Positions 1-6,539 of a stretch of DNA of 44,930 bases are shown one piece after another; position 1 is the stretch's first letter; each line of letters begins with the position of its first letter. The stretch lies in assembly GCA_934203105.1 (NCBI GenBank), contig CAKPYQ010000011.1, positions 1 through 44,930 on the forward strand, read 5' to 3'. The translations under genes were made by a program, and so were the position numbers. This stretch comes from an uncultured Alphaproteobacteria bacterium. Its GTDB lineage: Bacteria > Pseudomonadota > Alphaproteobacteria > CAAHEQ01 > UBA3637. The notes beneath the pieces are model-generated. The model ran no database searches, had not been told where the DNA came from, and saw only the letters and a list, made by a program, of their open reading frames with translations.

Positions 1-815
1 GAACACACACAAACGCCGTCTTGACATGTGTAATTTTCGCCGCAATCGGTGTCCGATTTACATTCCGGATCGGGATCCGGCGTTGGTTTCGGAGTGGGCG
101 TAGGCGTCCCATTCAACGCAAAAATAACCGTATTGTTTTGCCCGCATTCATCGAAAGCATCATCAACCAAAATCGATAAAAAAATCGGGTCGTTTTCGCT
201 TTCATCTTTGATCAATTTTGTGCAAACGCCTTTGGAAATATTGGGGGCTTCCAATAAAATCACTTTTTTTGAAGCGTCTTTGAAATACGCCGATTGAATC
301 CGATTGTTTTTAATGCCGGTATAGATATTTTGGCCGTCCGCCATTTTGATTTTATACATCGTTTTCAACGCGTTTGCGTGATTATAAGCTTCAGCCATAA
401 TTTGGTTGGCCGTATTTTTATCCATTACGTAATTTAGTCCGCTGAGCGCGCCAACCGACAGCACCCCGATGATCGCCAGCACGCCCAGCATTTCAAGCAA
501 CGAACGGCCCACGTTATTTTCCAAGAGGGGACGCGAAAATTTTCGCGCGGCGCGTCCCCTCTTGCATTGGACGAGCCCGTCATTCTGAGCGCAGTGAAGA
601 ATCTTTTGAAGTGAACTCAAGCGCCAAATGTGCGGCGCGCAAAATCTCCGCGCGCCCGCGCCGCACATTTTTGATCCCGCGTCATTCTGAGCGCTTGCGA
701 AGAATCTCTCAACTTCCCGCGCATCATTCGTTCGATCAAAAAAATGATTTTTGGATCCCCCGCGCCCCAACTCAAAAATCATTTTTTTGATATTTAATAA
801 TTGATTTTTATTCAC
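1..815 (-). CDS. Prepilin-like surface protein with in-frame repeat leader (locus 1, 3' end missing)
   Basis: The frame is open from a GTG at 815 to the window edge, so the C-terminus is missing. A GGGAAAG ribosome site precedes the GTG, and the first nine codons match those of the locus at 25628. Residues 1 to about 102 are translated repeat DNA: families D, A, C, A and B all stay in frame. A type-III (prepilin peptidase) leader follows, cleaved after about G103, with RSLLE giving Glu at +5, then the hydrophobic run LGVLAIIGVLSVGAL. After that the sequence departs from the other three family members. It ends in a Pro/Thr linker and the start of a Cys-rich segment. It is probably an exported pseudopilin or adhesin anchored by the N-terminal helix. 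The family call is secure. The function, and whether the long leader is really translated, are inference. Confidence 0.75.
   Translation of the reverse strand, partial: MNKNQLLNIKKMIFELGRGGSKNHFFDRTNDAREVERFFASAQNDAGSKMCGAGARRFCAPHIWRLSSLQKILHCAQNDGLVQCKRGRAARKFSRPLLENNVGRSLLEMLGVLAIIGVLSVGALSGLNYVMDKNTANQIMAEAYNHANALKTMYKIKMADGQNIYTGIKNNRIQSAYFKDASKKVILLEAPNISKGVCTKLIKDESENDPIFLSILVDDAFDECGQNNTVIFALNGTPTPTPKPTPDPDPECKSDTDCGENYTCQDGVCVC
522..790. repeat. Composite repeat block inside the leader of prepilin locus 1
   Basis: Five short repeats lie end to end. B is a palindrome with CAAGAGGGGACGCG arms (522-564). A is GTCATTCTGAGCG...GAAGAATCT (579-604 and 681-707). C is a palindrome with AAATGTGCGGCGCG arms (626-670). 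D is an inverted repeat with TCAAAAAAATGATTTTT arms (736-790). The C-A-D stretch is nearly identical to 25439-25603. All units are read in frame on the minus strand. Confidence 0.85.
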
Positions 816-862
816 TTTTTCTTTCCCTTTGACAGTTTAAATCGAAAACTTTTGTTACAATT

Positions 863-891
863 ATCTTATACAAACGATCGTTTAAAGTCAA
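863..891 (-). promoter_or_regulatory. Promoter with internal palindrome, prepilin locus 1
   Basis: Read leftward, this is TTGACT (886-891), a 17-bp spacer, then TAAGAT (863-868), about 50 bp before the GTG at 815. The spacer contains the perfect 12-bp palindrome AAACGATCGTTT (872-883), three bases from the -10. The placement is the same at the other two visible prepilin loci, so it is probably an operator. The second palindrome seen 107 bp away at those loci is not found here. Confidence 0.7.
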
Positions 892-1030
892 TAGGTATTT
901 TCAAATTGACACTCACTGAAAATAAACAAAACACAATTTTTTTGATTCGTTCAAATCCTGATTTGCTATTTTCGATTTGCATCACTCTTTCAGATAAGTC
1001 TTTATGGAATTTTGTATTTTTTATAAAGCA

Positions 1031-1062
1031 AAAAAATCGGAAGCGCAAACTTCCGATTTTTT
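1031..1062. terminator. Intrinsic terminator, TCGGAAG/CTTCCGA hairpin
   Basis: An A-run, a hairpin TCGGAAG-cgcaaa-CTTCCGA and a T-run, able to act on both strands. It lies downstream of the gene ending at 1107. The same hairpin recurs at 2608-2636 and 6142-6173. Confidence 0.75.
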
Positions 1063-1106
1063 AATGCAAAGGCTAAACTTAACCAATATAAATGATTTTT
1101 CCGATT

Positions 1107-2081
1107 TTAACGCATATTTTTTATTTTATTTATAGCAGCTGTCTTAACCGGCATATTTTGCACGTCCTCTGTTTTTTTCGAAAGTGTAAACATATCTTTG
1201 ATGCGCTGAACAACCTCTTGATCCAATGTATCTATACTTCTATTCCAAGCATATTTAACCAGGTCAGATGTATTGATATCTTTGTCGGATAGCTTGCCAT
1301 GATCCGTAATTTTTTTACCATTTACATAATATACTTCACCGGACTGCTCTCCTTTTTCAGTATACACTTTTTCATAACCATAGCCTGGCAAGCTCTCATT
1401 ATTATTAAACGCTTCCAATCTCTGTTGCGCGCGATCCAGGTCTTTGCCTTCGACTTTATAATAGATCTCGCTTTTCAAATTTCCATTTGGATAGAACTCT
1501 TTGGATTTAAATTCTTCCATATTTTCGCCCTCTTTGCGTTCTTCAATTTGTTTACTGCCGTCACGATTGTATGAAGTTATTTTAAGTCCCAATTCTCCAT
1601 ACTGCCGCAGGCGACCAATTTTGTCATATTCATAATGGAAACCGTTTTCTGCGTTCACTTCAACTACTTGTTTCAAGAAACCATCTTTATCATATTCATA
1701 AAAACTGTCTTTACCACCAGAAGAGCGTTCAATTTTTTCTTCTAAAGATCCATCAGCTCGATAAACTTTTGTAACCCGATTACCACCGGCTGTACTTTCT
1801 TGTTCTATTTTTGAACCGTCTTCAAACGTCATTGTGCCATCTTTTATGTCAGATTCTTTTGAAGCAAAATTATACGCTTCATTTTTCTCTGGATACGTGT
1901 CTTTTTCTTCTAATTGCGTACGCGATTGTTGTTTTGAAACTTGTTCAATTTTTACACCTTTCTCTATCGGAGTGTTATTTTCCTCAGCCTTAGCAGCATT
2001 TGGAGTAAGAGCGACAACCGTAGCTGCAAGTATTGGAGCTACTTTTTTCCCTGTTTTTTTAAGTTCTTCTTTGAGTGACAT
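1107..2081 (-). CDS. Exported protein with YD/YwqK-like repeats, unknown function
   Basis: 324 residues from the ATG at 2081, chosen because GGAGG lies six to eight bases upstream. An in-frame ATG at 2150 would add 23 residues without a comparable site. The start MSLKEELKKTGKKVAP plus a hydrophobic Ala/Val/Leu run ending AAKAEE looks like a Sec signal peptide. The body holds degenerate repeats around tyrosine-aspartate pairs, such as YEYDKDGFLKQV, YEYDKIGRLRQY and FYPNGNLKSEIYY. They resemble RHS/YD and MORN_2 (YwqK) repeats, a beta-rich arrangement. The C-terminal 80 residues are charged and helical with no recognised domain. No enzymatic motif is visible. It is monocistronic, behind a long structured leader. 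Confidence 0.7.
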   Translation of the reverse strand: MSLKEELKKTGKKVAPILAATVVALTPNAAKAEENNTPIEKGVKIEQVSKQQSRTQLEEKDTYPEKNEAYNFASKESDIKDGTMTFEDGSKIEQESTAGGNRVTKVYRADGSLEEKIERSSGGKDSFYEYDKDGFLKQVVEVNAENGFHYEYDKIGRLRQYGELGLKITSYNRDGSKQIEERKEGENMEEFKSKEFYPNGNLKSEIYYKVEGKDLDRAQQRLEAFNNNESLPGYGYEKVYTEKGEQSGEVYYVNGKKITDHGKLSDKDINTSDLVKYAWNRSIDTLDQEVVQRIKDMFTLSKKTEDVQNMPVKTAAINKIKNMR

Positions 2082-2326
2082 TTTTAAACCTCCATTATAA
2101 AAAACTACCCTTTTCAAGGTGATCGGAAGAGTTTCAAAACATAGCATCAAGAATAACTTTATAGCCTTTATGCGCTACAAGTCCTCCGGCCTTTTTACAT
2201 GCCAGAGAAATTTGTTACCTTTCGGCAACAGACGACGCTTCCCAAACGCCGTCGATGCTAAGAGCTTCTGACAACTCTTTTCCACCTTTCAAGGCACTAT
2301 ACTTACACATACAAGCATAAATATAT
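2082..2326 (-). ncRNA. Candidate structured 5' leader RNA upstream of the YD-repeat protein
   Basis: A TATAAT at 2331-2336 (minus strand) would start a leader of about 240 nt before the ATG at 2081. By eye the minus-strand RNA forms successive hairpins. They are AAGAG/CUCUU; GACGGCG/CGUCGUC with loop UUUGGGAAG; GUUGCC-GAAA-GGUAAC with a GNRA-type tetraloop; UCUCUGGC/GCCGGAGG; and CUUGUAGC/GCUAUAAAG with one bulge. Four of these stems use G-U pairs that would be A-C mismatches on the plus strand, which supports minus-strand transcription. It matches no riboswitch consensus I could recall. It could be a cis-regulatory element or an independent small RNA. Confidence 0.45.
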
Positions 2327-2330
2327 ATTT

Positions 2331-2336
2331 ATTATA
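2331..2336 (-). promoter_or_regulatory. Putative -10 box TATAAT for the structured leader and YD-repeat gene
   Basis: A perfect TATAAT on the minus strand within AGTGTATAATAAAT. No convincing -35 lies 17 bp upstream, so the assignment is tentative. Confidence 0.4.
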
Positions 2337-2433
2337 CACTAAAAAAAGTTAAAAATCCACTAAAAAAATAATAATGAGTTTATCCAAGATATTTTAAACA
2401 AGGCCCAATAATATAAATAATAAAAACTTATGC

Positions 2434-2636
2434 GGCTTGGGGCAAGCGAGCCAAAAAAAAGGCGGGTCTTTTTTAAAAAGTATAGATTGCGGGGTATAGC
2501 CAAAATACGCCCTTAAAACAAAGGCGGTGAGCCTTCCTGTTTTAATCCACCACCTATCACCATATCAGGCGGAACTTGAGGCTTTGACAGATCGCACAAG
2601 ACACAAGAAAATCGGAAGCGCAAACTTCCGATTTTT
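2434..2636. repeat. Dispersed repeat of about 200 bp, copy 1
   Basis: It matches 5972-6173 over the whole length. Shared blocks are GGCTTGGGGCAAG, TTTTAAAAAGTATAGATT, TAGCCAAAATACGCCC, TTAAAACAAAGGCGGTGA and CTTCCTGTTTTA. Both copies end in the TCGGAAG/CTTCCGA terminator hairpin (2608-2636 here). The GGCGG-centred hairpin of copy 2 is degraded in this copy. The unit may be a non-autonomous mobile element or the decayed end of one. Confidence 0.8.
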
Positions 2637-2721
2637 GAAAGGGTTGGCTTGGCATTCTGAGTCATGGGTTAAGCCCCTTAAACAACTGTTGAACAACCTT
2701 AACAAAGGAAAGCATAATTTT

Positions 2722-5391
2722 TTATTCTGTTAAATTCTTTTTGCGCACAATCCATTTTTCAAGTTCAATCACGGCAGTAATCGCAACGCCACAGGCCAAT
2801 GATATGCCCCACGCTTTTGCCGACAGCGGTACCGTCTTGAAAAACTTAGCAAATACAGGCGTATACGTAAAGATGATTTGCAAAATCACCATCGCCGCTG
2901 CACCAAAGACCATATACTTGTTTCCTTGAAAACCCGTTGTAAAAACAGACTTATCCCACGATCTGCACGAAAACATCAAAAAGATTCCCATCATCACAAT
3001 CGCATTGACGACAACGGTACGGCCTTTTTCGACAAAGGCATGTTGATCAGCAATAATCTCATACGCGACAAAGCTTAAAACTGTCATTAAAATCGTCACA
3101 ATCAACATTCGGATAAATACGTTGCGCGACACAATGGGGGCATCTGCCTGACGGGGTTTGCGTGCCATAACGCCTTTTTCAACGGGCTCGAACGAGAACA
3201 TCACCCCCAACAAAATAGTTGTCACCATATTGATCCACAAAATCTGTACCGGAGAAATCGGACTTGTCAGCCCCAAAAAAATCGCAGCCATCACGATAAA
3301 GGCTTCGGCAAAGCTGATCGGTAATGTCCATAAAATGAACTTGATCAGGTTATCAAACACACATCTGCCCTCTTCAACCGCCGCTTCAATCGTAGCAAAG
3401 TTGTCATCAAGCAAAACAATGTCTGCCGCCTCTTTCGCAACATCTGTGCCATTTTGTCCCATCGCAATACCGATGTTGGCTTGTTTAAGCGCAGGTGCAT
3501 CATTCACGCCGTCCCCCGTCATTGCGACAATGTTTTTATTCTTTTGCAGCGCCTTGACCAAACGGAGTTTATCTTCGGGCGTAACGCGTGCAAATACATC
3601 TATAAGTGGCGCTTGTTTTTTCAACTCGGCATCAGACAATGCACTGATTTGCGTGCCGTTCATAATCATAGGTTCAACCGCCGCACCTTTGCCGTGCAAA
3701 TCCATTTGTGCGGCAATCGCTTTGGCCGTCACCACGTGATCACCCGTAATCATCTTGACTTGAATGCCCGCCGCATGGCACGCTTTAATTGCCTTAATCG
3801 CAGCCGCTCTGGGCGGATCAATCATCGCTTGCAAGCCCACAAAAACCAGACCTGAATGCACATCTTGATGGTTCAGTTTGTTTGGCACAAAATCCGGTTT
3901 TATCGCAAAACCCAACACACGCAAACCTTGTGATGCCAGATACTCCATTTTTTGCAAGATTTGGGCTTTATCTAATTCACACAAACGGCCGGTTTCGTCC
4001 ATTTGGTAAGCACAGTACGGCAAAATTGCCTCAATCGCACCCTTCATATAAATCGTTTTATCCGCGCCCAAAACAGCCATATATTGATATGCAGCTTCAA
4101 ACGGAATAGCATCCACGTAAGGTACTTTTTCGCGTAATGCATCAACCGAAAGGCCATACTTTTCGGCCGCTACCAGCAACGCGATTTCTGTCGGATCCCC
4201 CTCGACAGATACGCGCGACGGCGTGATTTTTAAACACGCATCATTGCACAAAACGCCCGTCTTTAAAACAAGTTCCAACGCATTATCTTTTACATTTGGC
4301 TTGAACGCACCTTTGATTTGATATCCCGTCCCGGAAACAGCAAAGTCGCCGTGCATCGTCACCACACGTTGCACCGTCATTTTATTTTCTGTCAATGTCC
4401 CCGTTTTATCCGAACAAATAATAGAGGTACTGCCCAATGTTTCCACCGCTGGCAACTTGCGCACAATGGCTTTTCGTTTGCTCATACGACCGACACCGAT
4501 TGCCAAAATAATCGTCAAAGCGGCGGGCAAGCCTTCAGGAATAGCCGCAACGGCCATCGCAATCGCCGACATAAATGTATCCACAAAAGGCAACCCTTTG
4601 AAAAAGCCGACCCCAAATGCCAACACCGACAACGCCACAATAAACCACAACAGCTTTGAACTAAATGCTTCTATTTTCTCGGTCAGTGGTGTTTTCAAAT
4701 CCTCCACAGAGTGAATCAGCTTGGAAATTTCACCTATTTGTGTCCTGTCTCCGATATCAACCACCACAGCCTTGGCTTGTCCGAATGTCGCAAAAGTTGA
4801 GGCAAACACCATATTTGTGCGATCGGCAAGTACCGTTTTTTCACCAAGTTTTTCTACCGTTTTTTCCACTGGAACAGATTCGCCGGTCAATACAGACTCG
4901 TCTACTTTTAAATCGTGTACTTCTATCAGGCGCAAATCGGCGGGGATTTTTTCGCCCGAATGCAATACCACCACATCACCCAAGGTCAAATCTTTGGCAT
5001 CAATTGTTTGCAGTTGAGAACCACGAATAACATGTGCTTGCACACTCAAGCTTTGCGCCAAGTCGGACAAGGCTTTCAGAGCTTTGTCCTCTTGCACAAA
5101 CCCCATAATCGCATTGGCCACTACCACGCCGTAAATCACACCGGCATCAACATATTCGCCAAAATAAAGCGCGATTGTGGCCGAAACCAACAACACATAA
5201 ATCAAGGGTTGGTGGATTTGCAACAAAAACCGCAGCAGCGCACTTTTTCCTTTTTTATCGGCCATTTTGTTTGGGCCGTATTTTGCTTGTCGTTTAGCAA
5301 CTTCACTGAAAGTCAAACCTGTGTTTTTGTCTGTTTTTAAAGTCTCAACAGTACTTTGAACAGACATATTGTACCAATTTGTGTTTTTCAT
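2722..5391 (-). CDS. P-type cation-transporting ATPase (P2 family)
   Basis: 889 residues, full length for the family. The ATG at 5391 follows AAAGGGA at proper spacing. It pumps cations across the inner membrane using ATP. In order are an N-terminal cation-ATPase domain, the actuator loop with LTGES near residue 170, PEGLP in M4 near 287, the phosphorylated Asp in CSDKTGTLT near 327, the P-domain hinge TGDGVNDAP near 623, and a six-helix C-terminal membrane part. The overall type is that of Ca2+/Na+/Mg2+ P2 pumps. In M6 the sequence reads NMVTTILLG. SERCA pumps have NxxTD here, so the key calcium-binding Asp is replaced by Thr, as in CtpF-like bacterial pumps. The transported ion is therefore uncertain. 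It is monocistronic. Confidence 0.93.
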   Translation of the reverse strand: MKNTNWYNMSVQSTVETLKTDKNTGLTFSEVAKRQAKYGPNKMADKKGKSALLRFLLQIHQPLIYVLLVSATIALYFGEYVDAGVIYGVVVANAIMGFVQEDKALKALSDLAQSLSVQAHVIRGSQLQTIDAKDLTLGDVVVLHSGEKIPADLRLIEVHDLKVDESVLTGESVPVEKTVEKLGEKTVLADRTNMVFASTFATFGQAKAVVVDIGDRTQIGEISKLIHSVEDLKTPLTEKIEAFSSKLLWFIVALSVLAFGVGFFKGLPFVDTFMSAIAMAVAAIPEGLPAALTIILAIGVGRMSKRKAIVRKLPAVETLGSTSIICSDKTGTLTENKMTVQRVVTMHGDFAVSGTGYQIKGAFKPNVKDNALELVLKTGVLCNDACLKITPSRVSVEGDPTEIALLVAAEKYGLSVDALREKVPYVDAIPFEAAYQYMAVLGADKTIYMKGAIEAILPYCAYQMDETGRLCELDKAQILQKMEYLASQGLRVLGFAIKPDFVPNKLNHQDVHSGLVFVGLQAMIDPPRAAAIKAIKACHAAGIQVKMITGDHVVTAKAIAAQMDLHGKGAAVEPMIMNGTQISALSDAELKKQAPLIDVFARVTPEDKLRLVKALQKNKNIVAMTGDGVNDAPALKQANIGIAMGQNGTDVAKEAADIVLLDDNFATIEAAVEEGRCVFDNLIKFILWTLPISFAEAFIVMAAIFLGLTSPISPVQILWINMVTTILLGVMFSFEPVEKGVMARKPRQADAPIVSRNVFIRMLIVTILMTVLSFVAYEIIADQHAFVEKGRTVVVNAIVMMGIFLMFSCRSWDKSVFTTGFQGNKYMVFGAAAMVILQIIFTYTPVFAKFFKTVPLSAKAWGISLACGVAITAVIELEKWIVRKKNLTE

Positions 5392-5418
5392 CGGATTCCC
5401 TTTATTTTGAACAGCGCG

Positions 5419-5447
5419 ATAATAACAACTTTTGATGCTTTTTGCAA
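5419..5447 (-). promoter_or_regulatory. Sigma-70-type promoter of the P-type ATPase gene
   Basis: TTGCAA (5442-5447), a 17-bp spacer and TATTAT (5419-5424), reading leftward about 28 bp before the ATG at 5391. Confidence 0.6.
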
Positions 5448-5513
5448 GTATGTTTTATCAAAATTTACACACATATTCTATCAACCGCACCATAAAACAC
5501 TGAAAACTGTTTT

Positions 5514-5860
5514 TTGGGCAAGGCCAATAACGCACGCCTTACGCCAAATACTTTATCGGCAAAAGTTATTTATATTCCCTAATAAAAACAATATCAGTGC
5601 TGCCCATAAGAGTGCTGAATTCGGTGCGTTCAATAAGGGACCCATGATAAAACCGGAAAATTTCGTTTGTGTTTTCCGTCCATAGCCGGTATCCGGAATA
5701 CAAAAAGCCTGCCCAAGAACTCAAAGCAGGCGATGTTGTTTTTATCCCCGAAGGTGTTAAGCATTAACACGGAACCGTCGCAGACAATCGGCTTGCATAT
5801 CTTGCAATGATTGTTTCTGATAAAGAGGCTCTCCACAGAATAGCAGAACCCCGTCAATTA
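5514..5860 (+). pseudogene. Broken cupin-domain gene
   Basis: No continuous frame exists, but fragments in several frames spell a cupin protein. Early pieces are GKANNA and then YFIGKSYLYSL after a frame change, around 5515-5580. From 5696 one frame reads EYKKPAQELKAGDVVFIPEG, then VKH, a stop, and HGTVADNRLAYLAMIV. The motif PxGVKHWHG is typical of cupins of the carboxymuconolactone-decarboxylase-associated type, so the stop replaces the usual Trp. The metal-binding front half (the HxH motif) is missing or scrambled. I infer a gene inactivated by deletions, frameshifts and a nonsense change. An apparent minus-strand frame over 5630-5857 is only its antisense. Confidence 0.7.
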
Positions 5861-5971
5861 TAAAGAGTATAATAAATTAAAATAGCCCGCTGTTTTGATG
5901 TTGCATTTGCTATGGTAAAGCGTTGCGAACCACAAGGGGGACGTAGGACATCTTTTTCCCTTATTTTATGT

Positions 5972-6173
5972 GGCTTGGGGCAAGTGGACCTAAAAACGGC
6001 GGGTCTCTTTTAAAAAGTATAGATTTGCGGAGTATAGCCAAAATACGCCCTTAAAACAAAGGCGGTGAAGCTTCCTGTTTTAGTCCACCACCCACCGCCC
6101 TATTCGGCGGAAGTTGGGTGGCGTGGCGGACAAACAAACACAAAAAAATCGGAAGCATAAACTTCCGATTTTT
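5972..6173. repeat. Dispersed repeat of about 200 bp, copy 2
   Basis: Second copy of the repeat at 2434-2636, lying between the cupin remnant and tRNA-Lys. It contains a GC-rich imperfect hairpin (about 6082-6130, GTCC..CCACC..GCC / GGCGG..TGGGTGG..GGAC) and ends in the TCGGAAG/CTTCCGA terminator-like hairpin at 6142-6173. That hairpin probably terminates tRNA-Lys on the minus strand. Confidence 0.8.
6142..6173. terminator. Intrinsic terminator downstream of tRNA-Lys
   Basis: Inverted repeat TCGGAAG-cataaa-CTTCCGA with A- and T-runs, five bases beyond the tRNA-Lys CCA end on the minus strand. It is part of repeat copy 2. Confidence 0.7.
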
Positions 6174-6177
6174 AAAA

Positions 6178-6253
6178 TGGTGAGCGTGCTGGGACTCGAA
6201 CCCAGGGCCCTCTGATTAAAAGTCAGATGCTCTACCAACTGAGCTACACACTC
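6178..6253 (-). tRNA. tRNA-Lys (TTT)
   Basis: A 76-nt cloverleaf. The acceptor GAGTGTG/CACGCTC has one G-U pair. The anticodon loop is CTTTTAA (anticodon TTT), the T arm has GGGTTCGAGTCCC, the discriminator is A, and CCA is encoded. Confidence 0.97.
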
Positions 6254-6264
6254 GAATGAAAATG

Positions 6265-6293
6265 AAAATACACGAGTCACTCTCATCTGTCAA
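6265..6293 (-). promoter_or_regulatory. Promoter of tRNA-Lys
   Basis: TTGACA (6288-6293), a 17-bp spacer and TATTTT (6265-6270) on the minus strand, 11 bp before the tRNA 5' end. Confidence 0.65.
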
Positions 6294-6427
6294 GTACTTT
6301 TTTTAAATTTTTAAAATTTTTTTTCATTATTTACCTTTTTTCCAAACTTTTTTAACGTTTTGTCCCATAAATTAAGGGAATTTTATGCCCTGCCCGCTTA
6401 TTTTTGCACATTTTTATTGGAGCGCCC

Positions 6428-6528
6428 GACACACAATCACACCACACTTCATATAAAGATATGTCAAAAAGCTGATCGATTCTTTGATTAAAGACACACA
6501 ATCACACCACTCATTATATAAAGATACG
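6428..6528. repeat. Pair of 36-bp direct repeats
   Basis: Units at 6428-6463 and 6493-6528 both begin GACACACAATCACACCAC and end in ATATAAAGATAYG, with a 65-bp period. They lie just past the stop of the histidine kinase gene (6540). The remaining 6254-6427 is AT-rich with no gene seen. Confidence 0.7.
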
Positions 6529-6539
6529 CTTTATTAACT

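Noticed and set aside
801..1064. Plus-strand 87-codon open frame between prepilin locus 1 and the next gene
   Set aside because: It spans the prepilin promoter and a terminator and has no ribosome site.
2082..2326. Lysine, c-di-GMP-I, FMN, TPP or cobalamin riboswitch
   Set aside because: None of the conserved core strings I know for these classes appears, so the leader was left unnamed.
2434..2636. The 200-bp repeat as a conserved small RNA gene
   Set aside because: The main GC-rich hairpin of copy 2 is not preserved by compensatory changes in copy 1, and no promoter is visible. I kept it as a repeat only.
3158..3739. 193-codon plus-strand open frame inside the P-type ATPase gene
   Set aside because: Antisense to a strongly conserved gene and without any recognisable protein features.
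5630..5857. 75-codon minus-strand open frame
   Set aside because: It is antisense to the cupin remnant, whose plus-strand fragments are recognisable.
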